Positions 25,164 through 31,928 of a stretch of DNA of 38,780 bases are shown here, one piece after another. The notes beneath the pieces were generated by a model. It saw only the letters and a program-made list of their open reading frames with translations. It was not told the origin of the DNA and ran no database searches. Within the stretch, counting starts at the first letter, position 1. Every line of letters begins with the position of its first letter. The position numbers were made by a program, and so were the translations under genes. Origin of the DNA: DATDOR01 sp035512695 (GTDB taxonomy: Bacteria; Chloroflexota; Anaerolineae; Anaerolineales; JABWBV01); the NCBI GenBank assembly GCA_035512695.1, contig DATKDL010000076.1:1-38780 (forward strand). Reading direction: 5' to 3'.

Positions 25164-26272
25164 CAGGTGTGATTATAGGCCAGAGAGCGGTAGATTTCCA
25201 GCGTGGCCGCCGCCGTGGCCTCCCAGGAGAAGCGGGACGCCCGGCGGACCGAAGCATCCGGGTCCGGCGCGGCGTCAAGCGCCTCGGCGATGGTCCCGCG
25301 GATCGACCCGGAATCCAGCGGATCGAAATACCGGACCGCATCTCCCCCGACCTCGGGGAGGCTGGAGGTGTTCGAGCAGGCGACGGCTGCACCGCAGGCC
25401 AGCGCTTCAACCACGGGCAGGCCGAAGCCTTCATAAACGCTTGGGAAGATGAACAGCCGGCAGGCGGAATACAGGGCGGGCAAGTCATCGTCCGGAACCG
25501 GACCGAGGAAGCGGACCAGGCCGGGGGGCAGCCGTTCGGCGGCTCGGCGCGGGCCAGGGTAACGGTCGTCCCAGGCGCCGGCGATCACGAGCGGGAGATC
25601 CCGATCGAGGCCCGCCCAGGCTTCCACCAGCCGCGCCAGGTTTTTGTGCGGTTTGTTGATCCCGAGGTAAAGACCGAATTCGGCCGGCAAATCGTACTCG
25701 CGCCGGAGGCGGTCGATTCGCTCTGCGGGCTGCGGTCTGAAACGGTCGTCCGGAGCCAGTGAGATGGCGTTGATTTTTTCGGGTTCGAGGCCGCGGTACC
25801 GCGCCAGGAAGTCGGTCCGGCAGGATTCCGAAATCGCGACGATCCGGTCGGCTGCCCGGATGGCCAGCCGCGTGGCCAACCCAAACAGCAGGCGGGCGCG
25901 CAGCGAGACTGCACCCGGGAAGTGCAGCGGGATCAGATCGTAAACCGTCAGAACCGTGGGGACGCCCGGGCGGTAAGGCATCAGGTAGTAAGGGCTGTGG
26001 TAAACGGCCGCGTCCGTCAGCAGCGGCGGGATGGCGCGCTGCTGGGCAATTCCAAATGGCGAAGCGGGCGCCGGAATGCTTACCGCTTCCCCCGGAATGA
26101 ACCGGCTGCCCGGGCCTGGCTCCACCAGGAACTGCAGGGATTCCTGCGCCCGGAGCTGTGCCGGCAGGGCTCCGGCGAGCCCCCGGATATAACGCCCGAT
26201 ACCGGGGAAGTGCGGCCCGGCGGCACGCGCATCCAGGATAAAAGTGAACGAGGGGTTCACGCCGTGTATCAT
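25163..26272 (-). CDS. GT4-family glycosyltransferase
   Basis: A GT-B retaining glycosyltransferase of 369 aa, close to the mannosyltransferase-like GT4 group. The N-terminal half has GPHFPGIGRYIRGL and the HSPYYLMPYR/TVYDLIPLHFP segments. The donor half has LYLGINKPHKNLARLVEAW and the sugar-nucleotide motif PSVYEGFGLPVVEALACG with the E-x7-E pair. It is cytosolic or membrane-associated and would add a sugar to the lipid-linked repeat unit. ATG 26272 lies only 9 nt after a strong terminator. GTG 26260 is an alternative, 7 nt after a TATGAT that could serve as a -10. First gene of the set with the ligase and WecA fusion. Confidence 0.92.
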   Translation of the reverse strand: MIHGVNPSFTFILDARAAGPHFPGIGRYIRGLAGALPAQLRAQESLQFLVEPGPGSRFIPGEAVSIPAPASPFGIAQQRAIPPLLTDAAVYHSPYYLMPYRPGVPTVLTVYDLIPLHFPGAVSLRARLLFGLATRLAIRAADRIVAISESCRTDFLARYRGLEPEKINAISLAPDDRFRPQPAERIDRLRREYDLPAEFGLYLGINKPHKNLARLVEAWAGLDRDLPLVIAGAWDDRYPGPRRAAERLPPGLVRFLGPVPDDDLPALYSACRLFIFPSVYEGFGLPVVEALACGAAVACSNTSSLPEVGGDAVRYFDPLDSGSIRGTIAEALDAAPDPDASVRRASRFSWEATAAATLEIYRSLAYNHT

Positions 26273-26281
26273 ACTCGGGAT

Positions 26282-26331
26282 CGCAAAAAGAAACCCACTG
26301 GACCAGTCGCTCCAGGGGGTTTCTTTTTGCG
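26282..26331 (-). terminator. Terminator of the NBR1-Ig gene, abutting the next start codon
   Basis: 15-bp outer arms (26282-26296 with 26317-26331) and an inner ctgga/tccag stem. The minus-strand 3' arm contains TTTCTTTTT. It lies 13 nt after the stop of the gene at 26345 and 9 nt before the glycosyltransferase start at 26272. Confidence 0.8.
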
Positions 26332-26344
26332 TCCTTCTCCCCGA

Positions 26345-27835
26345 TTATTCGATGCGCGGACTGAACCAGAAGGCTTCGGCATCCACCGGATCGCCCCCGT
26401 CCACCTCGGCGACCAGGATGATGCTCACCGCCTGGCCTGCCAGGAAGGACAGATCGACGTCGATCTGGGTGACTGCGCCGTCATGGACCTCGTCCCATGA
26501 ACCCAGTGTCATGACCGTACCGCCGGCAATCTGGTACTGCAGGTAAAACGTGACCTCGCAACCATCCGCCCCGTCCAGGCAACCCACCCAGGCCTTGAAT
26601 CGGTCCCCGTCACGGATCACGATCGCAGGGTATTTCCCGCTGATCCAGCCGTCCGGGTCCGCATCCGGGGCGGTCCACAGGGCCGGTTCATTTTCGGTGC
26701 GGTTTTCGAGATGCGGGTTGTTCAGCCTGATGATGAAACTGCCGCTCGTCTTTTCCGTTCCCGGGCATGGCAGCGGACCCACACCGCTCTTCCAGGAGGC
26801 AAGACAATAGTTCGCCGCGAAGTCGTAGACGTATTCATGATCCGTATCCAGGACCCGGATATCGACCCAGAACGCGCTGGTCTGCACGTTTCCGAGGCCG
26901 AACCGTGTGCCGTCCGAGGCTTCGATCATCCAATAGCCGCGGTAGTCGCCTTTGCTGCCTGGGGCGACGAGGGTCACGGCGATATCGATCGTTTCACCCG
27001 GTTCGACCCGTTCCGGCATATCGACGGCCGTTCCGGCCATCTTGTCCCCGCTGGAAGCGAAGACCTCAAAACCGGTGGTCCAATCGCAGTCGCCGATGTT
27101 TCGCAGGCGCCAGATCTTGACGAACTCTGCGCCGGGGGTCATGGCGGTATCATCGGGGACGGTGACGTCGGCGACGAAGGCGGCCCAGTAGCAGGGCAGG
27201 ACGACGTTGATGCGGACCCAGATCGCGCCGGTTCGTTCCGCTCCGAGGCCGAAACGCATTCCGTCAGGGGCGCGCAGCTGCCAGTAGCCGGTGTAGGTCC
27301 CTTCCTGGTCGGGCGCCTTCATCGGGATTGACAGGTCGATCGTCTCGCCCGGCCGGACAGTTGCCGGCAGGGCGATCGTCGTGGCTGCGTTCAGGTCGTT
27401 CCCGCTGCTGAAGACGATGTCGTAGTCGCTGTTCCAGGTGCAGCTCCCGATGTTGCGGATGCGCCAGGTCTTGGTGAAGGAGACCCCGGGTGCGATCACA
27501 TCGCCGTCTTTGACCGTCACGTCTGACACGAACTCGGCCCAATTGCACGGGATCGGGGTCGCGGTGGGGGAGGGGATCGTCGTGGCGGTCGCCATCGGTG
27601 CGGCGCTGGGGGTCGTGGTCGGCGGGAGGGTTTCGGTCGGCGCCGGCGTCTCGGAGGGCAGGCCTGTACCGGTCTCGGTCGGAAAGATCACAACCGATCC
27701 CGGTGTGGCGGTCTCGGTCTGGGACGCCGGCCGGTCCAACAGGATCGGCATTGCAAGCAGGCCGACGCCGATTGCGAGGATGATGAAAAAAACGCCGGCT
27801 AACCCGGCGAGGATGAGATACTGTGATTTGGACAT
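26345..27835 (-). CDS. Membrane-anchored protein with two NBR1-type Ig-like domains
   Basis: A 496-aa protein. An N-terminal helix (residues 6-33) anchors it and a Thr/Pro/Ser stalk covers about 36-96. Two copies of an NBR1-like Ig domain follow at about 97-210 and 215-328. Each has a W-A-x-F-V opening, DVTV, PG-x-x-F, the core W-R-(I/L)-R-N-I-G-x-C-x-W, PG-E-T-I-D and GYW strands, and a FGLG turn; they are roughly 40 percent alike by eye. The C-terminal 160 residues form another beta-rich domain (DGWISGKYPAIVIRDGDRF, EVTFYLQYQIAGG) with paired Cys. It is likely an extracellular adhesion or sensing protein. AGGAGA precedes ATG 27835. It has its own promoter and terminator. Confidence 0.85.
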   Translation of the reverse strand: MSKSQYLILAGLAGVFFIILAIGVGLLAMPILLDRPASQTETATPGSVVIFPTETGTGLPSETPAPTETLPPTTTPSAAPMATATTIPSPTATPIPCNWAEFVSDVTVKDGDVIAPGVSFTKTWRIRNIGSCTWNSDYDIVFSSGNDLNAATTIALPATVRPGETIDLSIPMKAPDQEGTYTGYWQLRAPDGMRFGLGAERTGAIWVRINVVLPCYWAAFVADVTVPDDTAMTPGAEFVKIWRLRNIGDCDWTTGFEVFASSGDKMAGTAVDMPERVEPGETIDIAVTLVAPGSKGDYRGYWMIEASDGTRFGLGNVQTSAFWVDIRVLDTDHEYVYDFAANYCLASWKSGVGPLPCPGTEKTSGSFIIRLNNPHLENRTENEPALWTAPDADPDGWISGKYPAIVIRDGDRFKAWVGCLDGADGCEVTFYLQYQIAGGTVMTLGSWDEVHDGAVTQIDVDLSFLAGQAVSIILVAEVDGGDPVDAEAFWFSPRIE

Positions 27836-27902
27836 GGTGTTGTCTCCTGACTCCGATTACTGGAATCGGTTCTCTCCATTTTAGAGACGATTTGTCTCCG
27901 GT

Positions 27903-27948
27903 ATATTTCGATGATGTGACAGGCTTGTCAAACCCGGTTGCGCAACCG
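27903..27948 (-). promoter_or_regulatory. Promoter of the NBR1-Ig gene with two palindromes
   Basis: On the minus strand a perfect TTGACA (27926-27931) has an AT-rich -10 candidate 17-20 nt on (27900-27908, AAATAT or TATACC). TGACAGGCTTGTCA (27917-27930), with TGACA/TGTCA arms, overlaps the -35, and CGGTTGCGCAACCG (27935-27948) is a perfect 14-bp palindrome just upstream. Both are operator candidates. The leader also holds small hairpins at 27853-27869 and 27884-27898. Confidence 0.5.
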
Positions 27949-28056
27949 TAACCGGTCTGCGCGGCGGAACGGCATGCCGGGTGCGCGTTCACATCATCCA
28001 TTCTAGGACGTTGGAGAGGGGGACAATGTTCCAGGGAAAGGCGGTGCGAAGATCTG

Positions 28057-28226
28057 AAAATGGATGCCGTAGCGAATTTTCTGCAGCGACATCCATTTTT
28101 GGAGAGACTTTTATCTTTCTCTTTGCGGCAGGTCGTGCTCGAGCCAGAACGAGCCGATATCGGGGCCTTCCGTGGCAGGCGCACCGAGCGGCGCCGAGGC
28201 GCTCAGACCGCAGCCGATCGGCTCGT
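28057..28226. other. Gene-free spacer with nested inverted repeats downstream of the GT4 gene
   Basis: The 451 nt between 27836 and 28286 carry no recognisable gene. A 10-bp perfect stem (28057-28066 with 28090-28099) is followed on the minus strand by TTTT and could end the GT4 transcript. A second 10-bp pair (28149-28158 with 28217-28226) encloses a gagcg/cgctc hairpin (28186-28204). The spacer marks the left edge of the AT-rich cassette. Confidence 0.45.
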
Positions 28227-28286
28227 CACGAGTTCGTTCGGCTGAAGCCTGCCTGGAACCGAACAACGAAAAGGTCAAAACGAGGA

Positions 28287-29438
28287 TTATGATCGGAAAC
28301 GAAAATTTTCCAGCAGGATCGATGAAACCTCTTCGATCATTCTATTCTCGTCGAAAGCCTTTTCTGTGTGTGCGCGCCCTGCAATACCGAATTGAATTCT
28401 TTTCACGGGAGAGCGCATGAGCTCCAAAACAGCGCGCAGCAGCCCGTTCTCGTCTCCAGGGGCAACCAATTTCCCTGTCTTTTCATTAAGGATGATTTCT
28501 GGAGCAGCTCCATGATTGAACGCGACGACGGGAAGCTGCATTGCCATCGCTTCGATGATGACGCGACCGAAAGGCTCCGGATCTCCAGGGTGTACGAAAA
28601 CATCCGTTGCAGAAAGGGCCGGGCGGATGTCATTAAGTTGGCCTGTGAAAATGCATTTGTCCGCGACGCCGAGAGTTTTCGCCAGGTCGAGCAGGCTCTC
28701 TGCGTACCCATCTGCGATTTCGAACGGAGTTCCGCCAACAACCAGAAAATAAACGTTTTGATGTTCCTTGACGAGTTCCGCGGCCATCCGGATAAACCGA
28801 TCGGTCCCCTTCCATGGGCGGAGCCTGGCTGCCATGCTGATGACAACTGCGTCCCTGGGGATGTTGTATTTCTGGAGGAACTCTTGATTCGCTTGAGGAA
28901 TGTATGCATCCACATCGATTCCATTATGGACTACTCGAACCTTTTCCTTTAAGTGTAGGTTTTCTGAAACAGCGTGAGAATTCGTGATGATCTGAGCGGC
29001 ATTTGATCCAAGGATTCGTTTACCGAGATAATCCCATTGAGGGTAACGAGGTCGCGACTCGGACAGCCAGAAATCCCGCATGTACCAAATCCATGGTAAA
29101 CGAAACCTGGATGAACTGAACCTGGTGAAAATTGCCGCACGCACCGTATTGGCTACCAGGCATCTCGCCTCCAGTTTCGATGCAAGCTTGTAAATTTGAA
29201 ATGGAGTTTTATTGATATCCTTCCAGAAACGCATCGATCGGCGAAGTCGGGGAAAATTTATCACGTGGGCGTGTAAGCTTCGTTCAGCTGTCTTATCGAA
29301 CAGCTGCCCTTGCGGACACGCGAGGTGCACATCCCAGCCACGCGAGTCAAGACCGATCATTAACTGGATGAGACTGAATTCCGCTCCTCCTAACACAGGA
29401 GAGTGGTCTAAAAACAAAACGGTTTTTCGATTCTCCAT
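28287..29438 (-). CDS. GT4-family glycosyltransferase
   Basis: A 383-aa GT-B glycosyltransferase. The N-terminal acceptor half starts with TVLFLDHSPVLGGAEFSLIQL, a typical GT4 glycine-rich loop. The donor half has VHNGIDVDAYIPQ, SMAARLRPWKGTDRFIRMA (donor phosphate contacts) and HPGDPEPFGRVIIEAMAMQ with the E-x7-E-like pair, then AAPEIILNEKTGKLV. It would add a sugar to the repeat unit; donor and linkage are unknown. It is the last gene of the AT-rich cassette in transcription order, 21 nt after the GT2 gene, with a possible terminator in the spacer below 28100. Confidence 0.92.
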   Translation of the reverse strand: MENRKTVLFLDHSPVLGGAEFSLIQLMIGLDSRGWDVHLACPQGQLFDKTAERSLHAHVINFPRLRRSMRFWKDINKTPFQIYKLASKLEARCLVANTVRAAIFTRFSSSRFRLPWIWYMRDFWLSESRPRYPQWDYLGKRILGSNAAQIITNSHAVSENLHLKEKVRVVHNGIDVDAYIPQANQEFLQKYNIPRDAVVISMAARLRPWKGTDRFIRMAAELVKEHQNVYFLVVGGTPFEIADGYAESLLDLAKTLGVADKCIFTGQLNDIRPALSATDVFVHPGDPEPFGRVIIEAMAMQLPVVAFNHGAAPEIILNEKTGKLVAPGDENGLLRAVLELMRSPVKRIQFGIAGRAHTEKAFDENRMIEEVSSILLENFRFRS

Positions 29439-29459
29439 CCAATCTCAGTCAGCATTCTG

Positions 29460-30428
29460 TTATTTTGGTGCTCCATTTCGTAGTTTTTTTAATATCCATC
29501 TATAGGTCGATCTCGATAACGACAATTTGAGCACCTCGAGATGTTCGAGACCATGCAGTGTTGCGGTTTTGGGTTTCCAAAACCAAAGGAAAAGACCGAG
29601 GAGCAGACGGATTATCGAACGGATAATCCGTAAAGGGACCGTAACGATTAACATCTTGAGACCGCCGTTCTTGGCGATCACGTAATAATGGGATTTCGTT
29701 ATGGCAGCTAGTCTATGATATCCGAAGTAGGCATCTGCGCTTACACCCTTTTCATGAAATACCCGTGACATCGGAACGTAAACGATCCGCCACCCTTTTT
29801 TCCGACATCGCACTTGAAGATCATACTCCTCTCCATACATGAACAGATTTTCGTCCATCCCGCCGACGTCCTCCATTAAGGAGGACCGTACCATGAGCGC
29901 GGCCCCGGACAACCAGCTTACTTCCCGAGGCGAGTTGATTTGTCCGGCAATTCTCCACCGAAAAACCCGATATCGCCAAACATCCCAAAGGAGTATCGCT
30001 TCGAGGAATTCATTAAGGAGATTGAGATCATGGTGGATCGTTAACATTGGACGATTGTTGAGGGAAAGTTGTGCGGGCCCGACTAATCCCACATCGTCGA
30101 ATGATCGCAGATAATCAACCAAGATTTCGACGGTGTCTTCTTGAATATAAACATCGCTGTTGATAATAAATATGAACTCACTATCAGCAATCTTAAACCC
30201 TTCATTGACTGCCGCCGAATAACCACGGTTTGTTTCCAATGAGATAAGCTGGGCTTCTTGAAAATCCCCCTTGACCAACTCCGGACTGCCGTCATTCGAT
30301 GCATTGTCCACCACGATAATTTGGTGATTGGGAGTTGCGTGTTTTAAAATCGCAGTCAGGCAGCGCGCCAGGCATTCTTTTGTATTGAAATTCACGATGA
30401 TGAAAGAGATACGGGGAGGTGGTTTCAG
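29460..30428 (-). CDS. GT2-family glycosyltransferase (rhamnosyltransferase-like), probable CTG start
   Basis: An inverting GT-A glycosyltransferase. The sugar-nucleotide core is VNFNTKE, IIVVDNASNDGS, TNRGYSAAVNEGF and the metal-binding region FIINSDVYI. SWLSGAALMVRSSL and MYGEEYDLQVRCRKKGW are typical of the rhamnosyltransferase-like group. A hydrophobic, basic C-terminus suggests membrane association. Reading from GTG 30395 gives 311 aa but cuts off the first beta strand. The frame stays open upstream and encodes RISFIIV, the usual strand. A CTG at 30428 overlaps the previous stop as CTGA with AGGTGA about 4 nt upstream, which gives 322 aa. That start is inferred. Confidence 0.85.
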   Translation of the reverse strand: MKPPPRISFIIVNFNTKECLARCLTAILKHATPNHQIIVVDNASNDGSPELVKGDFQEAQLISLETNRGYSAAVNEGFKIADSEFIFIINSDVYIQEDTVEILVDYLRSFDDVGLVGPAQLSLNNRPMLTIHHDLNLLNEFLEAILLWDVWRYRVFRWRIAGQINSPREVSWLSGAALMVRSSLMEDVGGMDENLFMYGEEYDLQVRCRKKGWRIVYVPMSRVFHEKGVSADAYFGYHRLAAITKSHYYVIAKNGGLKMLIVTVPLRIIRSIIRLLLGLFLWFWKPKTATLHGLEHLEVLKLSLSRSTYRWILKKLRNGAPK

Positions 30429-31086
30429 CGAATCACCTCGTAACCATACTTGGTGATCGTGCCGGTGTATTTCCTTTTTACCAATGCCGCGGTCAAGGGC
30501 AGATATAACTCTCGATAATCCGTCGATCGTTTGGCCTTATTAAACCTGGGGAAGGGTGCTTCTGAAATATCGATCCCGATCGAATATAGATAAGCCGGAA
30601 GCTCCAGGTCGAGATCCTCGTACTTGATCACTTTAGAAAGGAGCGAGTTCCCTGCAGAATCTTGCGTGAAGGCAGGCAAGTCTTGCGCGACTCCCCTTCG
30701 CGGGTTGCGACTGAGGATGTAAACCAGAAAGGATACTTTGGGAGAGAGACCTGCAAGAATCCTGCTGAACGCACCCGAGGACCATGTGATCGAGAATCGT
30801 TCAGCTGATTGGGTTCGATCCTTCGAACAAATAGTGATGCAAGCCGGTTGTAGGGATTTCGGACAAGGCAGAAGCGATGATAGCGATCCCATTTCCATCC
30901 CAACCCTTGGAATGCCCGGCGTGCTCCTTGAGCATTCATATGATGATAAAACGGATTTTCCGGAGATACCGCGTGGCGATAAACGGTGGTAACGTCAGCA
31001 AATGGAGTCAGAATATGCCTGATCGAACTGCTCGCCGTTCGCGGGTAGGCCAGGAAGACGAAATTGGATTGATGCGAAATCAACAT
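30425..31086 (-). pseudogene. Sulfotransferase family gene disrupted by a frameshift
   Basis: Two overlapping minus-strand frames make up one sulfotransferase. The first, from ATG 31086 (ISHQSNFVFLAYPRTASSS), carries the 5'-phosphosulfate loop and the 3'-phosphate motif FCLVRNPYNRLASLF. From about 30780-30835 the family-like sequence continues one frame away: FSRILAGLSPKVSF, DLPAFTQDSAG, KVIKYEDLDLEL, then KYGYEVIR to the stop at 30425. The shift fits the loss of one base, and no slippery heptamer for programmed shifting is visible. It is either a recent pseudogene or a sequence error. It would transfer sulfate from PAPS to a glycan. It lies 14 nt after the intact sulfotransferase gene. Confidence 0.8.
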
Positions 31087-31100
31087 GAAAGAGCAGAAAC

Positions 31101-31928
31101 CTATTCCGAAACGTAGCCCCAAAAATTTGAGTAATCCGATAACAGGTTAAAAAATTCATGTGACTGCTCGAGGAGTCTCCGATCACTTTCCTCCCGCCAA
31201 CGGTTGATGCTTTTCTGAGTGATCTTTCCCCCGTGCAAATCCCATTCCGACCTTCTTATCCGATGCCTGGATACGAACGCGCCGACTTTTCCGGAATTCG
31301 GAATTTGACTTTTTATGAACGATTTGACCCGATTGATCATCTCCGGTTGCGTACAAAAATCCTCATAACGCACCTTCATCGTTTCAGTGGATTGGCTGAT
31401 AGATAGCTGCAAAGAAAACTCGCGATTAATGAAATTCGCTACCTTTGCCGGGGTGAACTCGCCTTTCCAGGCGACTACACCCGTTTTCCATAGCCGAAAG
31501 TAGGATAGGTAGATATCTCTGGGATCCCGAGCCAGCATAATTACTTTCATCTCCGGAAAGTGATGAGCATAATTCTCCCAGCCGGTATGCTTTATCTCTT
31601 TGACGCCAATTTGTCGAACACACCGGGAAAGCATAGGCACCAGGTGACGCTTAAATTCTCTGATGAAGTAATCCTGGCTCAGCCCCAACCATCGACCACG
31701 ACGTAAGAGAAAAGCCTTTATGAGGCGGCGTTTTCTGAAGGCTCTTAAATCGACGCCGCAAGCACGCACAGCGATCAGATCCTGATCCTGTACAGCGAAA
31801 TAATTCTTTCCCAGGTGGGGTTCATTAAAAATAAATGAGTAAGGTAATTCAGTCAGCACCTCACTAATCAGGGTTGAGCCGGTTCTTGGAAGACCGGAAA
31901 TGTAAATAAACGGAGGTCGCTCAGACAT
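31101..31928 (-). CDS. Sulfotransferase family protein
   Basis: A 275-aa PAPS-dependent sulfotransferase. The 5'-phosphosulfate-binding loop is ISGLPRTGSTLISEVL near the N-terminus. The 3'-phosphate motif is MLARDPRDIYLSYFRLW, with the Arg and Ser spaced as in the family, and KVRYEDFCTQPE follows. The ATG at 31928 is used; an upstream frame extends to 32003 but lies inside the neighbouring gene. The start overlaps that gene's stop as ATGTCTGA, so the two are translationally coupled although they differ in base composition. The likely job is sulfation of a glycan made by this locus; the acceptor is unknown. Confidence 0.9.
   Translation of the reverse strand: MSERPPFIYISGLPRTGSTLISEVLTELPYSFIFNEPHLGKNYFAVQDQDLIAVRACGVDLRAFRKRRLIKAFLLRRGRWLGLSQDYFIREFKRHLVPMLSRCVRQIGVKEIKHTGWENYAHHFPEMKVIMLARDPRDIYLSYFRLWKTGVVAWKGEFTPAKVANFINREFSLQLSISQSTETMKVRYEDFCTQPEMINRVKSFIKSQIPNSGKVGAFVSRHRIRRSEWDLHGGKITQKSINRWREESDRRLLEQSHEFFNLLSDYSNFWGYVSE

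Larger units (their letters stand above)
28287..31920. other. AT-rich cassette with glycosyltransferase and sulfotransferase genes
   Basis: The stretch is visibly richer in A and T, with more A/T-ending codons than the genes on both sides. The right border falls at the 8-nt overlap between the sulfotransferase and the phosphatase-superfamily gene. It holds four minus-strand genes, one of them broken, and suggests acquisition from a different background. No integrase, IS or flanking direct repeat was seen. Confidence 0.7.

Noticed and set aside
21672..25172. Two long plus-strand frames (546 and 574 codons) opposite the O-antigen ligase gene
   Set aside because: They mirror the codon structure of the membrane protein on the minus strand and are rich in Asp, Gln and Arg without recognisable domains.
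26345..27835. Eukaryotic contamination because of NBR1-like domains
   Set aside because: The gene has a bacterial ribosome site, promoter and terminator and the same Thr/Pro stalk style as other proteins in the window.
30780..30840. Programmed -1 frameshift in the sulfotransferase
   Set aside because: No slippery heptamer and no downstream pseudoknot are visible, so a one-base loss or a sequence error is simpler.
28287..31920. Insertion sequence or integrative element carrying the AT-rich cassette
   Set aside because: No transposase, integrase, tRNA target or flanking direct repeat was found.
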